Assembly (NCBI GenBank): GCA_003978375.1
Contig: QNZW01000200.1
Coordinates: forward strand, 1-7,281
Source of the DNA: Sulfurovum sp.
Lineage (GTDB): Bacteria; Campylobacterota; Campylobacteria; Campylobacterales; Sulfurovaceae
Reading direction: 5' to 3'
Length of the DNA: 7,281 nucleotides
Below the pieces are notes generated by a model, which saw only the letters and a program-made list of their open reading frames with translations, was not told where the DNA came from and did no database searches. Positions 1-5,470 of the stretch are shown here, one piece after another (position 1 is the stretch's first letter; the number at the start of each line of letters is the position of its first letter). Position numbers and translations under genes: made by a program.

Positions 1-1
1 A

Positions 2-604
2 GTGTATGAGTGTGAAGAATTTTTTGCAAAAGGGCAAAAAGGTAGTTCGGCAATGCCACATAAAAGAAATCCTATTTTAACAGAAAATATTACAGGACTT
101 GCACGTATGATAAGAGCGTATGCTACACCTGCTATGGAAAATGTAGCACTTTGGCATGAGCGTGACATTTCACACTCTTCTACAGAACGTTTTTGGCTAC
201 CTGATGCTTTTATTACGACAGATTTTATGATGCATCGTATGAACAATGTCATTGCCAATCTCACTGTAATGCCAGAGAATATGATGAAAAACTTAAACCT
301 TACAGGAGGGTTAGTCTTTTCACAACGTGTACTATTAGAGCTTCCAAAAGCAGGCGTCAGTCGTGAAGATGCCTACAAGATAGTACAGCGAAATGCGATG
401 AAAGTATGGGAAGAAATTCAACAAGGAAAACCTACCACCAATGACAAAGGAGAATCTCTTTATCTTCAATATTTGCTTGAAGACGAAGAACTTAGTGCAT
501 CATTAAGCCAAGAAAAAATTAGAGAGTGTTTTAATTTTGATTATTATACAAAAAATGTAGATAAAATTTTTGAACGCGTGTTTAATAAGAAAAATAACCA
601 GTAA
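2..604 (+). CDS. purB: Adenylosuccinate lyase, C-terminal part (5' end outside window)
   Basis: PurB cleaves adenylosuccinate to AMP and fumarate, and SAICAR to AICAR and fumarate, in cytosolic purine synthesis. The frame is open from the left edge and ends at TAA 602-604, giving 200 visible residues. The fumarase/aspartase superfamily signature GSSAMPHKRNP is at visible residues 14-24; one of its two serines is the catalytic base on the flexible loop in this family. Downstream residues fit the helical core (HERDISHSS, residues 52-60, is typical of PurB) and the small C-terminal domain. Short-type PurB proteins are about 430-450 residues, so roughly 240 residues lie upstream. The GTG at position 2 is an internal valine codon, not a start. 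nrdA follows in the same direction after 219 bp, a pairing I recall from Campylobacter. I see no damage in the visible part. Confidence 0.95.
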   Translation: MYECEEFFAKGQKGSSAMPHKRNPILTENITGLARMIRAYATPAMENVALWHERDISHSSTERFWLPDAFITTDFMMHRMNNVIANLTVMPENMMKNLNLTGGLVFSQRVLLELPKAGVSREDAYKIVQRNAMKVWEEIQQGKPTTNDKGESLYLQYLLEDEELSASLSQEKIRECFNFDYYTKNVDKIFERVFNKKNNQ

Positions 605-613
605 AAATAGAAT

Positions 614-653
614 ATATTACTTCTGTTTTTTTATCAAATAGAGGTAATATTTT
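614..653 (+). terminator. Possible weak terminator hairpin after purB
   Basis: Starting 9 nt after the purB stop, ATATTACTTCT (614-624) can pair with AGAGGTAATAT (640-650) over 11 positions, including one G-U pair. The loop is 15 nt and T-rich, and the stem runs into a short T stretch (650-653). The stem is AT-rich and the T tract short, so it may only stabilise the purB 3' end or terminate partially, letting some transcription continue into nrdA. Confidence 0.4.
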
Positions 654-700
654 ATGCAACTTCCCACCCATACAGATGTTTTAGAAGTATAAAAAAAACT

Positions 701-706
701 TATAAT
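701..706 (+). promoter_or_regulatory. Possible sigma-70 -10 element upstream of nrdA (distal)
   Basis: A perfect TATAAT hexamer lies 118 bp before the nrdA start, after an A-rich stretch (691-698) and a T-rich stretch (679-682). No good -35 hexamer is visible. Campylobacterota sigma-70 promoters are known to rely on the -10 box and phased AT-rich tracts rather than a conserved -35. Transcription from here would give a leader of about 110 nt. AT-rich DNA produces such hexamers by chance, so this is only a candidate. Confidence 0.35.
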
Positions 707-754
707 CAAGATGTTTTAAAATGATACGAAATTTCAAAAATACACAAGGAAAAT

Positions 755-781
755 TTGAGTAAAATCGGATTACATTATAGC
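755..781 (+). promoter_or_regulatory. Possible proximal nrdA promoter
   Basis: TTGAGT (755-760, four of six matches to TTGACA) is followed after a short 15-bp spacer by TATAGC (776-781, four of six matches to TATAAT). A start near 788 would give a leader of about 35 nt before the AAAGGA ribosome binding site at 812-817. An inverted repeat, ATACGAA (724-730) and TTCGTAT (782-788), brackets this element. The match is modest. Confidence 0.3.
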
Positions 782-823
782 TTCGTATAGAAGTATTTTT
801 TAGTAGGAATTAAAGGACGGAGA

Positions 824-3193
824 ATGATTAGAGTCGTCAAGCGAAATGGTAGAGTTGAAACCTTAGATGTGACAAAGATACAAAAATATACATCAGACGC
901 TGTAGAGGGACTTTTACGCGTAAGCCAAAGTGAACTTGAAGTAGACGCAAAGCTACAATTTCGTGATATGATAAGCTCTGAAGAGATACAAACAACATTG
1001 ATTAAAACGGCTGTAGATAAGATAGATATTGATAGACCAGATTGGACCTTTGTAGCGGCTAGACTTTTTTTATATGATCTCTATCATAAAGTAACAAGTT
1101 TTACAGGCTATAACCATTTACGAGATTATTTTGAAAGAGGTGAAGAAGAGGGACGTATCGTTCTTGGGCTTAAAGAAAAATATGATTTAGATGACCTTAA
1201 TGACTATATCAAACCAGAACGCGATTTACAGTTTACGTACTTGGGTATTCGTACTTTATATGACCGATATTTATTGAAAGATCGTAAGGGTGCACCTATA
1301 GAACTTCCTCAGCAACTTTTTATGGGGGTTGCAATGTTTTTGGCACAAAATGAGTTCGATTGTCAGACATGGGCAAAAAAGTTTTATGATATTCTTTCCA
1401 AATTTGAAGTTATGGCAGCAACACCAACACTCTCTAATGCTCGTACGCCAAGACATCAATTGAGTTCATGTTATATTGGTTCAACGCCTGATAATATTGA
1501 AGGTATTTTTGATGCCTATAAAGAGATGGCACTACTCTCTAAATTTGGTGGTGGTATAGGCTGGGATTGGTCATTGGTGCGTGGTATGGGATCTTTTATT
1601 GATGGACATAAACATGCTGCTGGAGGGATTGTACCTTTTCTCAAAATTGCCAATGATGTGGCAATAGCTGTAGATCAATTAGGTACGCGTAAAGGAGCCA
1701 TTGCTGTTTATATAGAACCATGGCATGTGGATATTAGAGATTTTCTTGATTTGAAGAAAAACTCTGGAGAAGAGCGTCGTAGAGCCCATGACCTCTTTCC
1801 TGCTATTTGGCTTAATGATCTTTTTATGTCAAGGGTAGAAGCAGACGAGATGTGGACACTTTTTGATCCCTATGAGGTACCAGAACTCACAACACTTTAT
1901 GGTGAAGATTTTGAAAAACGGTATATTGAACTTGAAAATGCTGAAGATGAAATGACAAGAGAAAAAATTTCTGCCAAAGGGTTATGGAAAGAGATGCTTC
2001 GAAGTTACTTTGAAACAGGCAATCCGTTTTTAACATTTAAAGACACGGCCAATAGAGCAAACCCAAATAAACACGTAGGTGTTATACGCAGTACCAATCT
2101 TTGTACAGAGATATTTCAAAATACAGCACCAAATAAATATAAAATACAGTTTACCTTTGATGACGGGACAACAGAAGCATATGAAGAGCATGAAATGCTT
2201 ACTGTTGACAGTGGCATGACAAAACCTGCCAAAAAAGTCACAGCACTTGACAGCCTAAATGGTAAACAAATTTGGATAGTAGATAAAGAAAAAATAGATG
2301 GAGATACAGCCGTGTGTAACCTAGCATCAGTCAATCTCTCTAAAGTCAATACCCAAGAAGACCTAGAGCGTGTTGTGCCTATTGCCACACGTATGCTTGA
2401 TAATGTGATAGACCTGAATTTTTATCCATTGGCAAAAGTGAAAAAAACCAATGAAAAATCACGTTCTATAGGACTTGGTGTTATGGGTGAAGCACAAATG
2501 CTTGCAGAAGCAGGTATAGAATGGGGAAGCCATGAACACTTTAGTAAAATAGACACAGTAATGGAATCATTCTCCTATTATATTATAAAAGAATCGTCTA
2601 ATCTTGCCCTTGAAAAAGGTGCATATCCGACATTTGAAGGATCTGATTGGTCAAAAGGAATTTTCCCTATAGACAAAGCAAATCAGAATGCTTGTAAACT
2701 TGTTGAAAGTGGACTCTTTGATCGTAACCACCATGATTGGGATGCACTGAGAGAAAAAGTAAAAAAAGATGGTATGCGAAATGGCTACTTGATGGCGATC
2801 GCACCGACAAGCTCTATCTCTATCTTGACAGGTACAACACAAGCAATAGAACCAGTATATAAACGTAAATGGTTCGAAGAAAATCTTTCTGGACTTATTC
2901 CTGTTGTGGCACCTAAGTTAAGTGCAGACACATGGCAATATTATACACCTGCTTATGAACTAGATCAAAATCTACTTATAAAGGCTGGTGCCATTCGTCA
3001 AAAATGGCTAGACCAAGGACAAAGTTTAAATATCTTTATTACACTTGATAAAGCTTCAGGAAAATACCTTAATGAGATTTATATGAATGCATGGAAGTTT
3101 GGATTGAAATCAACGTATTATCTAAGAAGTCAATCTCCTGAGAGTTCAAATGATATTGAAGACAGAAGTCAAGAGTGTGTTGGGTGTCAATAA
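824..3193 (+). CDS. nrdA: Ribonucleoside-diphosphate reductase, class Ia-type alpha (large) subunit
   Basis: NrdA carries the active site that reduces ribonucleoside diphosphates to deoxyribonucleotides, using a radical delivered by the NrdB subunit. The 789-residue product has an N-terminal ATP-cone (about 1-90), then the ten-stranded barrel. By spacing against E. coli NrdA: Cys216 (SSCYIGS) is the first redox cysteine, Asn425/Cys427/Glu429 (NLCTEI) are the active-site trio with Cys427 the thiyl radical site, and Cys498 (VCNLASVNL) is the second redox cysteine. Tyr765-Tyr766 (STYYLRS) belong to the radical-transfer path, and Cys785/Cys788 form a C-terminal CxxC shuttle. The Cys427-Cys498 distance is 71 against 23 in E. 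coli, an extra segment of about 48 residues. The start is supported by AAAGGA at 812-817, 6 nt upstream. nrdB is not adjacent; the two genes are also apart in Campylobacter and Helicobacter. Confidence 0.97.
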   Translation: MIRVVKRNGRVETLDVTKIQKYTSDAVEGLLRVSQSELEVDAKLQFRDMISSEEIQTTLIKTAVDKIDIDRPDWTFVAARLFLYDLYHKVTSFTGYNHLRDYFERGEEEGRIVLGLKEKYDLDDLNDYIKPERDLQFTYLGIRTLYDRYLLKDRKGAPIELPQQLFMGVAMFLAQNEFDCQTWAKKFYDILSKFEVMAATPTLSNARTPRHQLSSCYIGSTPDNIEGIFDAYKEMALLSKFGGGIGWDWSLVRGMGSFIDGHKHAAGGIVPFLKIANDVAIAVDQLGTRKGAIAVYIEPWHVDIRDFLDLKKNSGEERRRAHDLFPAIWLNDLFMSRVEADEMWTLFDPYEVPELTTLYGEDFEKRYIELENAEDEMTREKISAKGLWKEMLRSYFETGNPFLTFKDTANRANPNKHVGVIRSTNLCTEIFQNTAPNKYKIQFTFDDGTTEAYEEHEMLTVDSGMTKPAKKVTALDSLNGKQIWIVDKEKIDGDTAVCNLASVNLSKVNTQEDLERVVPIATRMLDNVIDLNFYPLAKVKKTNEKSRSIGLGVMGEAQMLAEAGIEWGSHEHFSKIDTVMESFSYYIIKESSNLALEKGAYPTFEGSDWSKGIFPIDKANQNACKLVESGLFDRNHHDWDALREKVKKDGMRNGYLMAIAPTSSISILTGTTQAIEPVYKRKWFEENLSGLIPVVAPKLSADTWQYYTPAYELDQNLLIKAGAIRQKWLDQGQSLNIFITLDKASGKYLNEIYMNAWKFGLKSTYYLRSQSPESSNDIEDRSQECVGCQ

Positions 3194-3201
3194 TCTTTAA
3201 A

Positions 3202-3233
3202 ATCTAAAATAACCTGCCTAACATCTAAAATAA
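3202..3233. repeat. Two 11-bp direct repeats 21 bp apart
   Basis: ATCTAAAATAA occurs at 3202-3212 and again at 3223-3233. The copies start 21 bp apart, about two helical turns, so both would face the same side of the DNA. They begin 8 bp after the nrdA stop codon. The motif is low in complexity and could be chance. Confidence 0.35.
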
Positions 3234-3292
3234 GCCATTTTAAATGCTTTTTTAACCTTTGGTATGAAAAATAAAATAAAAATGCTTATTTT
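3227..3292. repeat. Long-loop inverted repeat after nrdA
   Basis: AAAATAAGC (3227-3235) is complementary to GCTTATTTT (3284-3292). After one unpaired C (3236), ATTTT (3237-3241) pairs with AAAAT (3279-3283). This gives a bulged stem of 14 pairs around a loop of about 37 nt. It could fold at the nrdA mRNA 3' end. No clean T tract follows, so it is not a standard intrinsic terminator. Confidence 0.4.
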
Positions 3293-3347
3293 GGCTTGTA
3301 AAAATAGAGTATTTTATAGTGTTTAGTCTCTTTTTCCTAATATATAT

Positions 3348-3356
3348 TGGTATAAA
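3348..3356 (+). promoter_or_regulatory. Possible extended -10 promoter, distal to lipoprotein gene
   Basis: TGG followed by TATAAA (3351-3356) forms an extended -10 element (TGnTATAAT type, one mismatch). There is no -35-like hexamer at the right distance, but T-rich DNA lies at 3329-3335. Transcription from here would give a leader of about 230 nt before the lipoprotein start, containing both downstream dyads. Confidence 0.3.
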
Positions 3357-3439
3357 TATTATTTTGATGATTTTTGATTTTGGAAAATGAAATGAGAATG
3401 TAAAATATTTATGTATTTATCATTGTTTCACATAGTGAC

Positions 3440-3485
3440 AAATAATTATGCGATGATACGCGAATTATTTATTTGTAATTATAGT
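3440..3485 (+). promoter_or_regulatory. Operator-like dyad next to a possible proximal lipoprotein promoter
   Basis: AAATAATT (3440-3447) and AATTATTT (3463-3470) form perfect 8-bp arms. Inside them, GCG (3450-3452) and CGC (3459-3461) also pair across a 6-nt centre, leaving an asymmetric AT/G internal loop. TATAGT (3480-3485, five of six matches to TATAAT) follows 9 bp later, so the dyad covers where a -35 element would sit. That is a common place for a repressor site. No known regulator consensus is recognised. It might instead be an RNA hairpin if transcription starts upstream. Confidence 0.3.
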
Positions 3486-3524
3486 TAAGTTTTATTTTTA
3501 GTTTGAGGGAATATGATACTAGCT

Positions 3525-3570
3525 AACCCAAATTGATTTATGGATATATTGTATGGATGATTTGGGTTTT
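3525..3570 (+). promoter_or_regulatory. Leader hairpin with T run just before the lipoprotein ribosome binding site
   Basis: AACCCAAAT (3525-3533) pairs perfectly with ATTTGGGTT (3560-3568) across a 26-nt loop, and the stem ends in TTTT (3567-3570). The ribosome binding site AAGGA lies at 3581-3585, 10 nt further on. A seven-codon frame, ATG 3513 to TGA 3536 (MILANPN), preceded by GAGGGA at 3505-3510, runs through the left arm. This arrangement resembles a leader peptide with an attenuator, but the 2-nt spacing between GAGGGA and ATG is poor and the stem is only 9 bp. Confidence 0.3.
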
Positions 3571-3591
3571 ACTCAAAAACAAGGAATGAAA

Positions 3592-3981
3592 ATGACAAAA
3601 TTAATAACAGCAGGAATAGCACTTATAGGGACAATGATTTTTGTAGGATGTGGAAGCAGTAGTGATGAGAGTAGCTATTCGGGTACATATACTGGTACCG
3701 ATGGTATAAAATATGAATGTGCATCTAAAGAAGCCTTTGATGCATGTACAGAAGGAGACTGTTCTTCATGTACAAATGATGCACCTGCACCCACCACTGC
3801 ACCAGAGAAAGAAACAACTAAAGCATGTGCTGTTTCTGGCAATACAGTGTTAGTTGATGAAGGAACAACCTGTACAAATAATGGTAGTACTTTAACTTGT
3901 AACAACGGGAGAGTCACTCTCAATGGTTCTATTTCTGGACAAACAATTAATATTAACGGTAAAGTGTATACGTGTCAATAG
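3592..3981 (+). CDS. Small cysteine-rich putative lipoprotein, function unknown
   Basis: I do not recognise the family. Translation from ATG 3592 gives 129 residues with a lipoprotein signal peptide: Lys3, a hydrophobic stretch (about 4-18), then FVGC with the lipidated cysteine at position 20. A serine-rich linker follows (GSSSDESSYS). This start is preferred because AAGGA (3581-3585) lies 6 nt upstream; ATG 3586 touches that site, and ATG 3553 would add an unlikely polar extension before the signal. The mature part has eight further cysteines (43, 52, 57, 60, 79, 94, 103, 128), enough for four disulfides. A first half (about 36-60) and a second half (79-128) flank a Pro/Thr-rich linker (64-76), and similar motifs GIKYEC and GKVYTC occur in each. 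No catalytic or haem-binding (CxxCH) motif is present. It is probably anchored to the inner or outer membrane, facing the periplasm. Transcription seems independent of nrdA. Confidence 0.8.
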   Translation: MTKLITAGIALIGTMIFVGCGSSSDESSYSGTYTGTDGIKYECASKEAFDACTEGDCSSCTNDAPAPTTAPEKETTKACAVSGNTVLVDEGTTCTNNGSTLTCNNGRVTLNGSISGQTININGKVYTCQ

Positions 3982-4005
3982 TATAAATTAGTTTAATATC
4001 TTAAT

Positions 4006-4048
4006 ACCTCTTCATATCTTATTTTGTGAAGAGGTCTCTATCTTTTTT
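4006..4048 (+). terminator. Terminator-like hairpin between convergent lipoprotein gene and gltA
   Basis: ACCTCTTCA (4006-4014) and TGAAGAGGT (4027-4035) form a perfect 9-bp stem with a 12-nt loop. A six-T run lies at 4043-4048, separated from the stem by 7 nt of CT-rich sequence. It sits 25 bp after the lipoprotein stop and 28 bp past the gltA stop on the other strand. The T run favours termination of plus-strand transcripts; on the minus strand only a mixed AT sequence follows, so use by gltA is uncertain. Confidence 0.6.
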
Positions 4049-4062
4049 ATTCTTACACAAAT

Positions 4063-5346
4063 TTATTTACCTCTATACAATTGTCTTGGTCTAGCAATTT
4101 TAGATGTTTTGTCTTTTTTAAATTCAATCCATTGTGTTATCCATCCAACTGTGCGACCTATAACAAAAATTGGTGTAAACATTGATTTTGGTATTTGTAA
4201 GGCAGTTAAAATGATACCAGTATAAAAATCTATATTTGGATAAAGCTTACGAGAGATAAAGTATTCATCATTTAAGGCTATCTCTTCAATTTTTCTTGCA
4301 ATTGCCATGAGTTCAGTATCTAAGTTAAGTGCATCGTGCAGCTCATCTTGCAAACTCTTAAGTATGGAAGCTCTTGGGTCAAAGTTTTTATAGACACGAT
4401 GTCCAAAGCCCATAAGTCTAAAGTCATCATTGGGATCTTTGGCTTTTTCTATAAATGCCTCTACTTTGTCAACAGAGGCTATGTACTCAAGTTGTGCGAT
4501 GACAGACTCATTGGCTCCACCATGGGCACGTCCCCACAATGCAGCTATACCAGAACTAATCGCCATGTACGGATGTGCACCAGTAGAGGCAACACCACGT
4601 ACGACAGTGGTAGAAGCATTTTGTTCATGATCAGCATGGAGGGTAAAAATAGTATCTAAAGCACGTACCTCAACATCTTTTATCTCTTCATGACCATTGG
4701 CATAGAGATGCATCTTCCCACCAGGATAAGCACGCATCATAGTGAGGAAGTTTTTTGTAAAACTTAAATCAATATTGGGTTCAATAAATGGGATACCTAG
4801 AGAATGACGATAAGAAAATGCAGCAATAGTAGGCATTTTGGCAATGATACGATGTGCCATCTCTAAGTATTCGTCTTCATTTTCAATATCTAAATGTTCA
4901 TTATAAAATGAGGCTAAAGCAGTGACTGCAGCAGAAAGTGTAGCCATGGGGTGTGCATTGTCAGGAAAAGCATCAAAAAGTTTTTGTAGCCCTTTGTGAA
5001 GATAGGCACGGTGGCGTATTTCTAAATCAAAGTTTTGTAGCTCTTCTTTGTTTGGAAGTTGTTTATTTAGAAGCAGATAGCAGGTCTCTAGATAGGTGTG
5101 GTGCTTTGCCAAATCTTCAATGGCAATACCTCTGTATCTCAGCTCCCCTTTTTTACCATCGATAAAGGTGATGGTAGATTCACATGCTGCTGTGGCAGTG
5201 AACCCAGGGTCATAAGTGAACATCCCTGTATCAGCAAAAAAAGTACGGATATCAAGGACTGATGGTCCTCTTGTTCCCTCTAAGATGTTATATTTGTAGC
5301 TTTCACCTGTTTGGTTGTTGGTAAGTGAAAAAGTGTTTGTTGGCAT
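4063..5346 (-). CDS. gltA: Citrate synthase (type II, GltA)
   Basis: GltA condenses oxaloacetate and acetyl-CoA to citrate in the cytosol, the entry step of the citric acid cycle. The 427-residue product matches E. coli GltA in length and motifs with a constant offset of 11. The catalytic trio is His275 (AHGGANE), His316 (GFGHRVYKNFDPRA) and Asp373 (NIDFYTG), equivalent to E. coli His264, His305 and Asp362. Oxaloacetate ligands His240 (HADHEQN), Arg310, Arg325 and Arg398 are also present. The conserved C-terminal KIARPRQLY is intact. The start at 5346 is supported by AAGGAG (minus strand, 5353-5358) 6 nt upstream. The alternative, methylcitrate synthase, is usually shorter and not of this type. 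It lies 124 bp after mqo on the same strand, so the enzyme that makes oxaloacetate is encoded next to the one that uses it. The length suggests the hexameric, NADH-sensitive class, but that is not shown by sequence alone. Confidence 0.97.
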   Translation of the reverse strand: MPTNTFSLTNNQTGESYKYNILEGTRGPSVLDIRTFFADTGMFTYDPGFTATAACESTITFIDGKKGELRYRGIAIEDLAKHHTYLETCYLLLNKQLPNKEELQNFDLEIRHRAYLHKGLQKLFDAFPDNAHPMATLSAAVTALASFYNEHLDIENEDEYLEMAHRIIAKMPTIAAFSYRHSLGIPFIEPNIDLSFTKNFLTMMRAYPGGKMHLYANGHEEIKDVEVRALDTIFTLHADHEQNASTTVVRGVASTGAHPYMAISSGIAALWGRAHGGANESVIAQLEYIASVDKVEAFIEKAKDPNDDFRLMGFGHRVYKNFDPRASILKSLQDELHDALNLDTELMAIARKIEEIALNDEYFISRKLYPNIDFYTGIILTALQIPKSMFTPIFVIGRTVGWITQWIEFKKDKTSKIARPRQLYRGK

Positions 5347-5372
5347 GATAGTCTCCTTTTGGATATATCTAG

Positions 5373-5378
5373 TTTATA
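5373..5378 (-). promoter_or_regulatory. Possible gltA -10 element
   Basis: On the minus strand, TATAAA (complement of 5373-5378) lies 26 bp before the gltA start, giving a predicted leader of about 20 nt that still includes the AAGGAG site. No convincing -35 is visible. It would let gltA be transcribed independently of mqo. Confidence 0.35.
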
Positions 5379-5435
5379 TGAATAGTGTATCTATGTTGTG
5401 TAGAATATGTGTGTATTTGTTTGTTTAGGGTGTTG

Positions 5436-5460
5436 TAGGGTGCGTTTGCTAACGCACCTA
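5436..5460. repeat. REP-like GC-rich palindrome between mqo and gltA
   Basis: GGTGCGTT (5439-5446) and AACGCACC (5451-5458) form a perfect 8-bp stem with a TGCT loop. The outer TA/TA pairs extend it to 10 bp with one bulged G. It lies 12 bp beyond the mqo stop and is much richer in GC than its surroundings. No T run follows on either strand, so it is not a standard terminator. The GTAGGGTGCGT...ACGCACC pattern resembles dispersed repetitive extragenic palindromes seen in many bacteria. It could protect the mqo mRNA 3' end. Whether it is repeated in this genome cannot be seen here. Confidence 0.55.
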
Positions 5461-5470
5461 TGAATAAAAA

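Larger units (their letters stand above)
3194..3591 (+). other. 398-bp AT-rich non-coding stretch with several dyads
   Basis: No open frame here has both a ribosome binding site and a recognisable product. The stretch holds a pair of 11-bp direct repeats (3202-3233), a long-loop inverted repeat (3227-3292), two possible promoters (3348-3356 and 3480-3485), a dyad at 3440-3470, and a hairpin with a T run just before the lipoprotein gene (3525-3570). A small palindrome TCAC-ATA-GTGA lies at 3428-3438. No strong GC-rich terminator follows nrdA. The gap is long for such a genome and could hold a small RNA or a regulated leader, but nothing here matches a named family I know. Confidence 0.5.

Noticed and set aside
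2111..2314. An active intein in nrdA
   Set aside because: The extra segment is only about 48 residues, far below the minimum size of a splicing Hint domain, and lacks clear terminal splice-junction residues.
2116..2388. 90-codon open frame on the minus strand inside nrdA
   Set aside because: It is fully antisense to conserved NrdA catalytic sequence, with no recognisable protein features. It is a shadow frame, as are those at 1271-1459 and 2651-2842.
3264..3326. 20-codon plus-strand frame starting MKNKIKMLILAC, which looks like a tiny lipoprotein
   Set aside because: There is no ribosome binding site, the hydrophobic stretch is too short for a signal peptide, and it lies inside the inverted repeat. 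Chance is more likely.
3553..3591. Upstream in-frame ATG codons (3553 and 3586) for the lipoprotein gene
   Set aside because: ATG 3553 has no ribosome binding site and would add a polar stretch before the signal peptide. ATG 3586 directly abuts AAGGA. ATG 3592 has the right spacing.
3194..3591. A hidden tRNA, riboswitch or CRISPR array in the long gap
   Set aside because: I saw no cloverleaf with a T-loop, no regular repeat-spacer pattern and no recognisable riboswitch core.
3675..3923. 82-codon minus-strand frame opposite the lipoprotein gene
   Set aside because: The plus-strand frame has a signal peptide, lipobox and ribosome binding site; the antisense frame has none of these.
4336..4659. 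Plus-strand frames opposite gltA and mqo (also 4430-4630, 4953-5165, 5460-5702, 5669-5989)
   Set aside because: They overlap highly conserved enzyme genes on the other strand and encode no recognisable domains.
5436..5460. GC-rich hairpin after mqo as an intrinsic terminator
   Set aside because: No T tract follows the stem on either strand, so it is reported as a REP-like palindrome instead.
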